From Barnesiella merdipullorum (GTDB lineage: Bacteria > Bacteroidota > Bacteroidia > Bacteroidales > Barnesiellaceae): a stretch of 64,000 nucleotides of DNA. The stretch covers positions 37,863 through 101,862 of the forward strand of contig DXBT01000014.1 in NCBI GenBank assembly GCA_019116365.1, written 5' to 3'. Position numbers and translations under genes: made by a program. The notes under the pieces are model-generated. The model saw only the letters and a list, made by a program, of their open reading frames with translations, did no database searches and was not told where the DNA came from. Positions 24,938-33,158 of this stretch are shown here, in pieces; within the stretch, counting starts at the first letter, position 1, and each line of letters begins with the position of its first letter.

Positions 24938-25060
24938 ATAGAGCATTCCAGGCTCCGCTCTTTCAACAACTTCATTGTCAACATTCTCTCGGCTATCGCT
25001 GCTTACTGTTTCTTCCCTAAAAAGCCATCGGTGGATATCGATTTTGTTGATGACGGATAG
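24938..25060 (+). pseudogene. 3' remnant of an IS982-family transposase
   Basis: A frame open to a TAG at 25058-25060 encodes IEHSRLRSFNNFIVNILSAI followed by AAYCFFPKKPSVDIDF. This matches, from memory of the family, the C-terminus of Bacteroidales IS982 transposases (IEHSRHRSF-type motif and AYCFFPKKP). It ends 18 nt before the right terminal repeat, the normal spacing for an IS. The N-terminal ~85% and all catalytic residues are missing. Confidence 0.75.
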
Positions 25061-25078
25061 TTGGTGCTCTTCTAAATT

Positions 25079-25093
25079 ATTTCGAACTCACGT
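25079..25093 (-). repeat. Right terminal inverted repeat
   Basis: ATTTCGAACTCACGT, the exact complement of the left end, directly followed by the second TAATTCA. Confidence 0.9.
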
Positions 25094-25100
25094 TAATTCA
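25094..25100. repeat. Target-site duplication, right copy (TAATTCA)
   Basis: Second copy of the heptamer that also ends uup. The following 100 bp (GC-rich, with CTCCCC/GGGGGAG at about 25180) is the original downstream region of uup and contains its likely terminator. Confidence 0.85.
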
Positions 25101-25206
25101 GCACGCCCCGCATTCTACAACGCCGCGAGCGCGGCCCGTACACCCTCGGTACAGACCGCGCTACTACACGTCCGCCTCTCCCCGCGGGGGAGCGACGGGG
25201 CAAACA

Positions 25207-25650
25207 TCAACGTTTGAAATAGATATATTTCGGCTCGGTGGGTACATAGGTATCATCGTCCCACAACGTGCTCGTAATCATCAGGTCGGCACTGTACCGG
25301 TTGCAGGCAATAGGCACATTGTGTACCCGGCACTGACGCAGCAGCATCTGTATATCGGCCTCGTGCGGCTGCGGATTGAGGTCGTCGATGAGGAAGATGG
25401 CCAGGTCGATTTGATGGCGCACCACCAATGCGGCAATCTCGGCATCGCCACCCAACGGACCCGAATTCATGCAGGTCACATCGGCCGGGATATGCAGTTC
25501 TTCGAAAGCCTCCTTGACCAAACGGCCCGTCGTACCCGTACATACCAGATGATGGTGCGACAACAGTTCGGCATTGTGTTTTACCCACTCCACCATATCG
25601 GCCTTGCGATTATCGTGCGCAACCAGCGCAATGGTTAATCTCTTTTTCAT
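25207..25650 (-). CDS. mgsA: Methylglyoxal synthase
   Basis: A 147-residue enzyme that converts dihydroxyacetone phosphate to methylglyoxal and phosphate, a bypass of lower glycolysis under phosphate limitation. Visible motifs are IALVAHDNRKADMVEW (phosphate-binding and His), CTGTTGRL, SGPLGGDAEIAALV with the catalytic Asp, and FLIDDLNPQPHEADI. Length is normal. It starts 12 nt after the MATE transporter stop, in the same operon. Confidence 0.95.
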   Translation of the reverse strand: MKKRLTIALVAHDNRKADMVEWVKHNAELLSHHHLVCTGTTGRLVKEAFEELHIPADVTCMNSGPLGGDAEIAALVVRHQIDLAIFLIDDLNPQPHEADIQMLLRQCRVHNVPIACNRYSADLMITSTLWDDDTYVPTEPKYIYFKR

Positions 25651-25662
25651 AGCTCCATATTT

Positions 25663-27027
25663 TTAAGATTGAACACTTTGATACTTTCTGCGAATCGAAC
25701 GCTGATGAATCAACAGCGCCACAACAGCAATCACGAATGCGATGAAATCGGATATCGGCATGCTCCACCACACCCCGCTGGTAGACCAGTAATTGGGCAG
25801 AATCAGCAACAACGGCAACAGGAACAGCAGCTGCCGCGACAACGAAAGGAATATCGATACCGGAGCCCGACCTATCGACTGGAAAAAGTTGGAGATAACA
25901 ATCTGGCAACCCACAAAGGGGAACATGGCACAACTGATGCGCAACCCCACCACCGACAAATCGACCAGCTCTTCGCTGGTGGTAAAGAGTGCCACAATGG
26001 CATGGGGAAAGAGCTCGCTCAAGACAAAACCCACAGTCATTATCGACACCCCGGCCGTGATACCGTAGCGCAACGTCTTGCGCACCCGGTCATACTGCCG
26101 GGCACCGAAGTTGTAGCCCACAATAGGCTGCATACCCTGGGTAATACCCATTACAATCATCACAAAGAGCATGAGCGTGCGGTTCACGATACCATAGGCA
26201 CCGATAGCCAAGTCGCCACCCGTGCGCTGCAAGGCATTGTTGATAAAGATTACCACCACACAAGCACACACGTTCATGAGGAAAGGCGACATGCCTATCG
26301 AGAAAATCTTGCCTACCACATGAGCCTTCAGCCGAGCATAGCGCCGGTCGAAGTGTACAAAACTGTTCTTATTGGAAAAGTGGGCAAGTACCCACACCAT
26401 GGCCACCGTCTGTGAGGCCAACGTAGCCAATGCCGCACCCCGTATGCCCCATCCCAACGTGAAGATAAAGATAGGCGCCAATATCACGTTGCAACCCACC
26501 GTAAGCAACGACGAGAGCATCGCCTTGCGCGGATATCCCGTGGCTCGCATCACATTGTTCAATCCAATGAACACATAGGTAATGGGGGTGCCCAGCAGAA
26601 TCACCTGCATGAAGTCACGGGCATAGGGCAGCGTGTCGTGACTGGCCCCGAAGAAGAGCAGGATGGGATCGAGAAACAGGAAGGTCAGCCCGCCGAAACA
26701 AATCGCATTGACAATGCACATGAACAGCACGTTGTGCACCACCTCGGTCGCCCGCACCCGGTCGCCCTGTCCCAGGAATATCGAACTGATGGTGGCCCCG
26801 CCAATACCCACCAGCGTACAGAAGGCAACCACCAGGTTCATCAGCGGGAAGGTAATGGCCAAACCGGCAATGGCCAGCGCTCCTACCCCATGCCCGATAA
26901 AGATACTGTCGATGATATTGTAGAGCGATGTGACGGTCATCGCGATAATGGCCGGCACCGAATACTGTACCAACAGCTTGCCGATAGGCTCGGAACCGAG
27001 AATCAATGGGGAAGTACGATCTGTCAT
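25663..27027 (-). CDS. MATE-family efflux transporter
   Basis: A 454-residue, 12-helix membrane protein of the multidrug and toxin extrusion family (N-terminal SEPIGKLLVQYSVPAIIAMT, then SLYNIIDSIFIGHGVGALAI). These use Na+ or H+ gradients to expel cations and drugs; the substrate is not predictable. A -7 box TACCTTTG at 27121-27128 (minus) would give an ~88-nt leader. The gene is followed by mgsA after 12 nt, so both come from one transcript. Confidence 0.93.
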   Translation of the reverse strand: MTDRTSPLILGSEPIGKLLVQYSVPAIIAMTVTSLYNIIDSIFIGHGVGALAIAGLAITFPLMNLVVAFCTLVGIGGATISSIFLGQGDRVRATEVVHNVLFMCIVNAICFGGLTFLFLDPILLFFGASHDTLPYARDFMQVILLGTPITYVFIGLNNVMRATGYPRKAMLSSLLTVGCNVILAPIFIFTLGWGIRGAALATLASQTVAMVWVLAHFSNKNSFVHFDRRYARLKAHVVGKIFSIGMSPFLMNVCACVVVIFINNALQRTGGDLAIGAYGIVNRTLMLFVMIVMGITQGMQPIVGYNFGARQYDRVRKTLRYGITAGVSIMTVGFVLSELFPHAIVALFTTSEELVDLSVVGLRISCAMFPFVGCQIVISNFFQSIGRAPVSIFLSLSRQLLFLLPLLLILPNYWSTSGVWWSMPISDFIAFVIAVVALLIHQRSIRRKYQSVQS

Positions 27028-27342
27028 AGTCTATTCTAATTTCGCAATTAACTCCTGCATAAAACAGAACCCGATGAAGCAACGCCCTGTGGGGGACGTG
27101 CTATCTTTGTCTCTCCGCGACAAAGGTACAAATTATTCGACACCTGTGGCATGAACATAAGCATTTTATAACAAATCGGTATTTTTAATAAAACTCACAT
27201 TCGGCAAGGCTATCCAAATTTCAAATTAAACTTCATGATACCAACGCCTTAAAACATTCACGACAAACGCGCAAAACCACAAGCCGGTTCATTAAAAAAA
27301 TAAAATTATACCAAAACAGAACCGTTTTTTACAACTCCTTGT

Positions 27343-27416
27343 TATATTTGTACAAGAAACAGGAAGTTGCGGCTCGTGCAGCCCCCGATGACAAGGGGTG
27401 TCGCAGTCTCCGTTTC
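27343..27416 (+). promoter_or_regulatory. Promoter and structured 5' leader of the collagen-like lipoprotein
   Basis: A -7 box TATATTTG (27343-27350) predicts a start near 27356. From there the transcript can form one long interrupted hairpin up to 27416: GAAAC/GTTTC, GGA/TCC, TGCG/CGCA and CCCC/GGGG arms in nested order. The remaining leader to the ATG at 27450 is unpaired. It may stabilise the message or act in regulation. The rest of the gap 27028-27342 shows only the MATE promoter. Confidence 0.45.
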
Positions 27417-27449
27417 TCCCATTACACAAACAGTTAATTCGAGTAAGAG

Positions 27450-27917
27450 ATGAAAAAACTTTTATTGCTGCTTATCATAAGCTTGACTCTATTCTCCTGC
27501 GAAGGTCCCATGGGGCCGCAAGGGCCGCAAGGCGTCCCCGGCGAAGGCATGTATTGGAAATACTACACCTACACCGTGAAGTCGAGCGACTGGGAGCTTG
27601 TGACCTCGGAAGACGGTCTCAACACCTACTACATGTATATATTCCAAAATGCCGATATCACCGACGACCTCTACCTCAACGGCTATGTGCTGGGCTATCT
27701 GGTACAGTCGCCGGGCACCAACGACGAGGTCATCACCCCCCTGCCCTACACCGTACACCGGGGCAGCACCGATGCCCAAAGCAGCCAGGAGATGCTCTGG
27801 ACCGAGACCTACACCTACGACTACATGCCGGGCAGCGTAGCTTTCTATGTGCAATACAGCGACTTTGCCCAACAGCAACCCAGCGACATGACATTCCGCG
27901 TGGTGCTCAACAATTGA
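27450..27917 (+). CDS. Small lipoprotein with short collagen-like stretch
   Basis: A 155-residue protein. The signal peptide has a lipobox-like LTLFSC ending at Cys17. It is followed by GPMGPQGPQGVPGEG, a short collagen-like Gly-x-y run, and then a compact domain rich in Tyr and Thr (YWKYYTYTVKSSDWELV, GYVLGYLVQSPGTNDEVI). Lipoproteins of this layout are common in Bacteroidota and often belong to the cell surface or outer membrane. No function is known. It appears monocistronic. Confidence 0.8.
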   Translation: MKKLLLLLIISLTLFSCEGPMGPQGPQGVPGEGMYWKYYTYTVKSSDWELVTSEDGLNTYYMYIFQNADITDDLYLNGYVLGYLVQSPGTNDEVITPLPYTVHRGSTDAQSSQEMLWTETYTYDYMPGSVAFYVQYSDFAQQQPSDMTFRVVLNN

Positions 27918-27949
27918 AACCTGTAAACCAAAAGACAAATAAAATCGCC

Positions 27950-27982
27950 CGAGGCTGTACTCGTCATGAGAGTACAGCCTCG
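27950..27982 (+). terminator. Probable terminator after the collagen-like lipoprotein
   Basis: A perfect 13-bp stem (CGAGGCTGTACTC, 27950-27962, with 27970-27982) and 7-nt loop, but no strong T-run behind it. From here to 28263 I see nothing else apart from A/T-rich sequence. Confidence 0.55.
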
Positions 27983-28263
27983 AGTGTATAGAGCCAATAC
28001 CTGTTCGGGAGCCACCTTTTCTGCCGCGATTCCGGCCAGTCACATCAGGGATATTACTCGTATGAAGCGATATTCAGGAGAGACTGGAATAAATGTTTTT
28101 TAAGGGATACTTAATAAAATAAAATAGTAACAAATAGAATTACAATATCCATATAATCAATCTATTACCTCACAGAACTACACATCGAGAAGTTAAAATT
28201 CACCGGCTCTTTTTGGTTCTTTATTAGTGTCTGTCAAGATTATTGTATATCTTCGTAATTACT

Positions 28264-28842
28264 ATGGCAGTACAAACAGATTTACCACAGATAGCAGCCT
28301 TGAAGATAGCTGCAGAAAAGCGTTTCGGTCACAAGATAGAAAGCCGCTCCGACTTTACCCTTTTCGGTGCGGAAATTGAACGTGTCACCAACGAACATTT
28401 GGCCGACAATACCCTGCGCCGCCTTTGGGGTAGCATCAAAGGATATAGTACCACCTATACCCGCACTCTCGACGTACTCTGCCGCTACATCGGCTTCAAT
28501 CATTGGGAGGCATTCTGCAGCCATTTAAAACAACTCTCCGGGCCCGAATCGGACATCATAAAGAGTCATCACGCCATCCGGGTCGAGGAACTTGTTCCCG
28601 GCAACAGGCTACGCATTGGATGGCTGCCCGACCGCGTGTGCATCATCGAATTTCAAGGCGGACGCACCTTCAAGGCCATCGATTGCAAGAACTCTACCCT
28701 GCAAAACGGCGACAGCTTCGAATGTAGCATCCTGCTGAAACATTACCCCCTGTTTGTCGATAATCTTGTACATGGCGGAGAGCTGTGCCAGCGATACGCC
28801 ATGGGACTCGACAACGGACTCACCATTCTCGAAAAACTCTAA
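28264..28842 (+). CDS. Unrecognised 192-residue cytoplasmic protein, possibly regulatory
   Basis: I chose the ATG of MAVQTDLPQIAALKIAAEKR. The first ~85 residues are helical and read like a DNA-binding or docking module (DNTLRRLWGSIKGYSTTYTR, LDVLCRYIGFNHWEAFC). The second half (NRLRIGWLPDRVCIIEFQGG) looks like a small beta-rich domain. There is no signal peptide. It precedes the kinase gene in the same direction with a 211-nt gap. I cannot name a family; a transcription regulator is a guess based on the N-terminal pattern. TATATCTTCG just before the ATG resembles a -7 box, which would make the message nearly leaderless. Confidence 0.7.
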   Translation: MAVQTDLPQIAALKIAAEKRFGHKIESRSDFTLFGAEIERVTNEHLADNTLRRLWGSIKGYSTTYTRTLDVLCRYIGFNHWEAFCSHLKQLSGPESDIIKSHHAIRVEELVPGNRLRIGWLPDRVCIIEFQGGRTFKAIDCKNSTLQNGDSFECSILLKHYPLFVDNLVHGGELCQRYAMGLDNGLTILEKL

Positions 28843-29053
28843 TCGCAGAGTCGCAGGCTGGAATATTGCCGCCCCTTTCAGACACTCATGATCCCATTTG
28901 CCGGATACCGCATCGTGTGCGGCGGCGTCCGGATCTCCCCCTCATTATATTGGATAGAATACCGTGCGGAAGAAAAAAATATCGGCAACAAGTTCCAATA
29001 TTTTATTCTCCACTCGTCTTTTACTATTATATTTGCTCTGAAAGTAGAGTATC

Positions 29054-30370
29054 ATGAGAATATATTCCGCACCTACATCCATAGAAACGGCACCATCCAA
29101 CAGTTCCATAACAGTCCTCGGAATTATCAGCGAGGGACGCATGTTCCGCATTTACCAGGCGCAAAAAGGGTCAAAATACATCATCCTCAAAACCCCGGTC
29201 ACCAACGATTCGATGCTGATCGAAATCCTCCGCCGGGAGTATGAACTGGCCTGCAACCTCAACCATCCCTGTGTTGTCAGCACCTTGGAGTTCAACCCCC
29301 ACACCCCCGTGGGGCCGGCCCTGGTCATGGAATATATCGACGGACTGACACTCGACGAGTTTGTCGCCTCCAACCCCACCCTCGAAGAGCGCAAGGCCGT
29401 GCTCAACGACATACTCGACGGGTTGGACTATCTGCACCATCGAGGCATCATACACAACGACCTCAAGCCCGACAACATCATCGTCAACAGCAACAAGGCG
29501 GCACGCATCATCGACTTCGGTTTCTCGGCCAGCACCGACAGCGCCTACAAAGGTTATATCGGGGGCTCCGACGGATATACCGCCCCCGAAATTCTCAACG
29601 GCTCGGGATCGGCCGGAACCACATCCGACATTTTCACGCTGGGCCGTCTGATAAACCTCATTTTCGGAGGCCGCAAATATGGGGAAGTTGCACGCAGATG
29701 CAGCCGACAAAACCCCTCGGAACGCCCACAAAACATACAGGCCCTGCGTGTACTTATCAAGCGCCGGAATCGCCGCCCCCTCCTGGTGGCATCGGTTGCC
29801 GCATCGATTGTCGTTGCCTTGTTCATCGCCGCATCGATTGTCTATCGCCACAACGAAACCGTGCAAATGGAACGACGCATAGCACAAAGCATGGACTCGG
29901 TATATCAAAAAACGACCGATAAGATTGAAGCACAAACCCAACGGGATTCCCTGCAAACCGACCAACGCATCGAGGAAAAAGTCGTATCCTACACTCAGGA
30001 AACCGAACAAACCAAACTGGCCCAAAAGCTGCAACGCCGGAAAAAACTGATCGAGCAATTCGAAAAAGAGATGAATCCGCCCTATGAACGGGCCATCACC
30101 CAAATGAAAAAGCAGAAATACAAAGAGTTGGCTATTGTCTATGCCGGGGCATATTACTACTTCATGACCCCCTACCTGAAATCCATCACCCGCAAATATC
30201 CACCCTTGCCCGACGGGTCGGTCGCCGAAGAGACCGATGCGGCATTCGCAGTCTATTTGCGCCAACACAACACCATCGATTCGCTGCACTCCTCGCTGCC
30301 TTCCATCAACACCTTACCTCCCGCACAACGCGACTCGATTATACGAGTCATCAATCAGTTGAAACCCTGA
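29054..30370 (+). CDS. Membrane Ser/Thr protein kinase (Hanks type, non-RD)
   Basis: A 438-residue kinase. The catalytic domain is at about 20-235: Lys46 (KYIILK), catalytic loop HNDLKPDNI with Asp136, Lys138 and Asn141, DFG at 154-156, and APE at 177-179. The loop has Asn instead of Arg before the Asp, so it is a non-RD kinase, and the glycine loop is reduced (GIISEG). One membrane helix lies at about 243-263, followed by a coiled-coil region of ~120 residues and a C-terminal tail outside the membrane. A -7 box TATATTTG at 29028-29035 gives a short leader. No phosphatase or FHA gene is adjacent. Its substrate may be the proteins encoded around it, but that is inference. Confidence 0.9.
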   Translation: MRIYSAPTSIETAPSNSSITVLGIISEGRMFRIYQAQKGSKYIILKTPVTNDSMLIEILRREYELACNLNHPCVVSTLEFNPHTPVGPALVMEYIDGLTLDEFVASNPTLEERKAVLNDILDGLDYLHHRGIIHNDLKPDNIIVNSNKAARIIDFGFSASTDSAYKGYIGGSDGYTAPEILNGSGSAGTTSDIFTLGRLINLIFGGRKYGEVARRCSRQNPSERPQNIQALRVLIKRRNRRPLLVASVAASIVVALFIAASIVYRHNETVQMERRIAQSMDSVYQKTTDKIEAQTQRDSLQTDQRIEEKVVSYTQETEQTKLAQKLQRRKKLIEQFEKEMNPPYERAITQMKKQKYKELAIVYAGAYYYFMTPYLKSITRKYPPLPDGSVAEETDAAFAVYLRQHNTIDSLHSSLPSINTLPPAQRDSIIRVINQLKP

Positions 30371-30383
30371 TATACAAACAAAA

Positions 30384-30411
30384 CGAACCCCAAACCCGAG
30401 TTTGGAGTTCG
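30384..30411 (+). terminator. Hairpin after the kinase gene
   Basis: A 12-bp stem with one mismatch (CGAACCCCAAAC with GTTTGGAGTTCG) and CCGA loop, 13 nt after the kinase stop. The T-run is weak. Confidence 0.5.
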
Positions 30412-30520
30412 CCTTGACTTGTGTGACATGAATTATATCACCCATGGAACAACAGCCCCCTGAATAAGAATAGCTGTTATTGTATGTTGAAGTTAGCTGC
30501 TCTAATGAAGGACAAAAAGA

Positions 30521-31339
30521 TTAGTGCATATTTTGTGCGGCCTGAAGCATCTTCTGGTTAATCTGATTGTAGCGGTTTACCTGAGATACAGACATTCCAC
30601 TGGTTGCACTCGACAACTTTTTGGTAAGTTCTTGCGACTTCTGTAAGAAGCTGGCAGACTCGGTCATGGCCGACATATCACCGGCACTTGCTTTCTGCAA
30701 CATCGAAACATACGAATCGACATACTCTTCATAGGAATCCAACAGAGCATCCCAGTCTTCTGAACCGCTATCGCTGGAAACTGCTGCGTCGCTGGAAAAG
30801 TCAGAACTGCCATCCCATTCAATCTCCTCGCCATCTTCGTTTTCTATAACTATATTGGCAGCTTCATAAGGAGTAAACTGAGTAACTTTTTCAAAGTCTT
30901 TAGCGTCCTCAGCTTCGTCATATAAACATTCAAAAATTATATCGGCTGTACTCCCCTCATCTCCTGTAAGGAGGTTCTTCAGTTTTAGCCTATTGTCGTC
31001 TCTTACACCCAAGTTGAAAAGAGCTGTTTCATTTTCATCTAAAAGATTAATCTCAGCTCCTCTATAAACATCCTCAAAGTCAATATCATTGGGGTCCACA
31101 TTCTTAAGACCACTTCTTACCATCTGCAAGGTAACCTTGAGGCGGATGTACTTAGTACTATCTTCATCTTCTACGATGCTCAGCTCGGCAGGTTGATCTG
31201 CTACAACCAAACATTTTGACACGGTTCCCGAAAGGAATTTAGTATCTGTGGGTTTAATTTTGGAACCATCAGATCCCGAACAGGATGCCATCACAGCCAC
31301 AATAGCGGCAAGTCCAAATACAAAAAGACTCTTTTTCAT
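30521..31339 (-). CDS. Lipoprotein, DUF6591-like
   Basis: A 272-residue protein with a signal peptide and lipobox AVMASC (Cys20), then GSDGSK. The middle is a beta-rich acidic domain. The C-terminal ~75 residues are helical (DWDALLDSYEEYVDSYVSML, MSVSQVNRYNQINQKMLQAA), a pattern I associate with DUF6591 lipoproteins. Negative charge is high overall. Its only upstream same-strand neighbour is the TM2-domain gene 116 nt away. The function of this family is not known. Confidence 0.75.
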   Translation of the reverse strand: MKKSLFVFGLAAIVAVMASCSGSDGSKIKPTDTKFLSGTVSKCLVVADQPAELSIVEDEDSTKYIRLKVTLQMVRSGLKNVDPNDIDFEDVYRGAEINLLDENETALFNLGVRDDNRLKLKNLLTGDEGSTADIIFECLYDEAEDAKDFEKVTQFTPYEAANIVIENEDGEEIEWDGSSDFSSDAAVSSDSGSEDWDALLDSYEEYVDSYVSMLQKASAGDMSAMTESASFLQKSQELTKKLSSATSGMSVSQVNRYNQINQKMLQAAQNMH

Positions 31340-31455
31340 AATAGTTGCGTTTAATTTAAATGGTTATTTATATTTTTGTTCTTTATGTTCTTTTTAGGGA
31401 TGGATTGAAACACCACCCGAATTTCATATATATTTCCGGATGCAATCACAAAGTT

Positions 31456-31764
31456 TTACCAGTTTGCCAAAATCCGGCCCTCTTTGTCGGTGAACTTACC
31501 GGCCAATATCATAATCCAGTCGATGAAGGTCCAGATGCCCAATCCACCGAGCGTGAACAACATGGCCACGGCCGTTCCTATTTTTCCTACATAGAACCGA
31601 TGAACACCCAAGCCACCAAAAAAGAAGCACAGGAGAAAAGCTACCAAACGACTCTTCTCACTGGCACCCGGCTGGGCGCCACCATTAACACCCGTAAGGC
31701 TTCCACATTTCGGACAAGCAACCGCATCATCGTCAATTGCAGCTCCACATTTTTTACAATACAT
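31456..31764 (-). CDS. TM2-domain protein with N-terminal zinc ribbon
   Basis: A 102-residue protein. It opens with MYCKKCGAAIDDDAVACPKCG, a four-cysteine zinc ribbon. Then comes a TM2 domain: a helix (SRLVAFLLCFFFGGLGVHRF), YVGK, and a second helix ending in the conserved DWIMIL. TM2 proteins are small inner-membrane proteins of unclear role. It might be co-transcribed with the lipoprotein gene after it. Confidence 0.9.
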   Translation of the reverse strand: MYCKKCGAAIDDDAVACPKCGSLTGVNGGAQPGASEKSRLVAFLLCFFFGGLGVHRFYVGKIGTAVAMLFTLGGLGIWTFIDWIMILAGKFTDKEGRILANW

Positions 31765-32134
31765 AACGTTTAGAGTTTAAGATTAATAATATTATTACTA
31801 ATAAGTGTTTATTTCTGCTGCAAATATCTGTAATTCCACCCGAAAGGCCATAGCCCTTTTTGGGCCTAGTTTTTAATATAGCATTTCACAGAGAGTCGGA
31901 TTTTATGAATATAAATATTTAATAATCAGATATATATAGAACCAAATACATAGTAACATTTCCGTGGTTCCTGTCACCGTCAAAAGGACTTGCCGGCACC
32001 TCGTCGCGCATGAGAATTGTCGTTCCACGCCGGTACGCGGAGTAGAGAGAGGGAAAAGAGTACAATTTTTTTTTACAAAACCAGGCCGACCTGGAAACCG
32101 CATCAAGTGTGGTAGCCCCAGGCAAAAACAGCAA
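31765..32134. other. Intergenic region without recognised gene
   Basis: 370 bp. The first half is A/T-rich; from 31960 to 32130 composition becomes G/C-richer with short inverted segments (for example CCAGGCCGACCTGG at 32082-32095). No start, RNA family or promoter stands out. A small RNA is possible but unsupported. Confidence 0.4.
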
Positions 32135-32166
32135 CGCCCCGAAGGTCTGGTTAAACTTTCGGGGCG
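32135..32166 (-). terminator. nadC terminator
   Basis: A 9-bp G/C-rich stem (CGCCCCGAA, 32135-32143, with 32158-32166), 28 nt beyond the nadC stop. T-rich sequence (TTGCTGTTTTTG) follows on the minus strand. Confidence 0.75.
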
Positions 32167-32193
32167 CTCTTTATTTATTAATATAATGATTCG

Positions 32194-33042
32194 TCAACAA
32201 GCCTTGAAGCTCATGTCGAGCCCCTTGACCGAGTGGGTGAGTGCTCCCACCGAGATGAAATCGACGCCACACTCGGCATAGTCGCGAATGGTGTCGTAGG
32301 TGATACCGCCCGACGACTCGGTCTCGTATTTGCCATCGACAATCTTCACAGCCTCGCGGGTGAGCTCGGGCGAAAAGTTGTCGAGCATGATGCGATCGAC
32401 ACCACCCACGCGCATTACCTCGCGCAGTTCGTCGAGGTTGCGCACCTCGATTTCGATTTTCAGGTCTTTGCCTTTCTCCTTCAGATACTCGTGACAACGG
32501 GTGATGGCGTTCTCGATACCACCGGCAAAATCGACGTGGTTGTCTTTGAGCAGAATCATGTCGAAGAGGCCGATGCGGTGGTTTACCCCGCCGCCAATCT
32601 TCACGGCCGCCTTCTCGAGCATGCGCATGCCCGGCGTGGTCTTGCGGGTGTCGAGTATGCGGGTGTGCAGCCCCTCGAGCCGTTTCACATAACGGCGGGT
32701 CATGGTAGCGATACCGCTCATGCGCTGCATCACGTTGAGCATGAGGCGCTCGGTTTGCAAAAGCGATTGCACACGGCCCTCGACGACAAAGGCGACATCG
32801 CCGGGTTTCACCTCGGCTCCATCCTCAATATAGACGGTCATCTTCAACTCGGGATCGAAGCGGTGGAATATCTCGCGGGCTACCTCTACACCGGCCAATA
32901 CACCGGGTTCCTTAATCAGCAATTTCGATTTTCCCATGGCCGTTGCGGGAATACAACACAAGGTCGTGTGGTCGCCGTCGCCTATATCCTCGGCAAACGC
33001 CAGGTCGATCAACTCATCGACCAACTGCTCGGTAGTTTTCAT
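32194..33042 (-). CDS. nadC: Nicotinate-nucleotide pyrophosphorylase (quinolinate phosphoribosyltransferase)
   Basis: A 282-residue enzyme that joins quinolinate and PRPP to give nicotinate mononucleotide, CO2 and PPi in de novo NAD synthesis. Motifs include RILDTRKTTPGMRMLEKAAV, GGGVNHRIGLFDMILLKDNH and the phosphate-binding C-terminal ESSGGITYDTIRDYAE. Length is normal. It is divergent from rlmH, with back-to-back promoters. pncB, which makes the same product from nicotinate, lies 9 kb away in this window; nadA and nadB do not. Confidence 0.96.
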   Translation of the reverse strand: MKTTEQLVDELIDLAFAEDIGDGDHTTLCCIPATAMGKSKLLIKEPGVLAGVEVAREIFHRFDPELKMTVYIEDGAEVKPGDVAFVVEGRVQSLLQTERLMLNVMQRMSGIATMTRRYVKRLEGLHTRILDTRKTTPGMRMLEKAAVKIGGGVNHRIGLFDMILLKDNHVDFAGGIENAITRCHEYLKEKGKDLKIEIEVRNLDELREVMRVGGVDRIMLDNFSPELTREAVKIVDGKYETESSGGITYDTIRDYAECGVDFISVGALTHSVKGLDMSFKAC

Positions 33043-33074
33043 ATCTTTCTGTTTTTATATTTTTTAAACAACCG

Positions 33075-33106
33075 CAAAGATAACACAAGGGAAAGAGCAA
33101 AACAAG
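33075..33106 (-). promoter_or_regulatory. nadC promoter
   Basis: On the minus strand CTTG (33106-33103), a 20-nt spacer and TATCTTTG (33082-33075). Its -33 box abuts that of the divergent rlmH promoter, so the two polymerases would compete. Confidence 0.65.
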
Positions 33107-33138
33107 TTTGATTTTACTCTTTGTTTATACTAATTTTG
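33107..33138 (+). promoter_or_regulatory. rlmH promoter
   Basis: TTTG (33107-33110), a 20-nt spacer and TAATTTTG (33131-33138), a full consensus match. The start would lie about 15 nt before the rlmH ATG. Confidence 0.7.
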
Positions 33139-33158
33139 CAGAAAATTTATAAAACGGC

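Larger units (their letters stand above)
23851..25093. mobile_element. IS982-like non-autonomous element carrying a passenger gene (1243 bp)
   Basis: The ends are perfect 15-bp terminal inverted repeats (ACGTGAGTTCGAAAT, 23851-23865; its complement at 25079-25093). They are flanked by the 7-bp direct repeat TAATTCA, as left by transposition. Inside, only the last ~40 codons of a transposase remain at the right end, matching what I know of Bacteroidales IS982 transposases; that family makes duplications of about this size. The rest of the transposase is replaced by one membrane-protein gene on the opposite strand. The element is much richer in A/T than the flanks. It resembles a mobile insertion cassette: IS ends plus cargo, needing a transposase in trans. 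Confidence 0.8.

Noticed and set aside
24975..25217. Plus-strand ORF MSTFSRLSLL across the right end of the mobile element
   Set aside because: It reads through the terminal repeat and target duplication in a different frame from the transposase remnant, so it is accidental.
31903..32281. Small ORFs in the gap before nadC
   Set aside because: No ribosome binding sites, no family resemblance, and some run into the nadC terminator.
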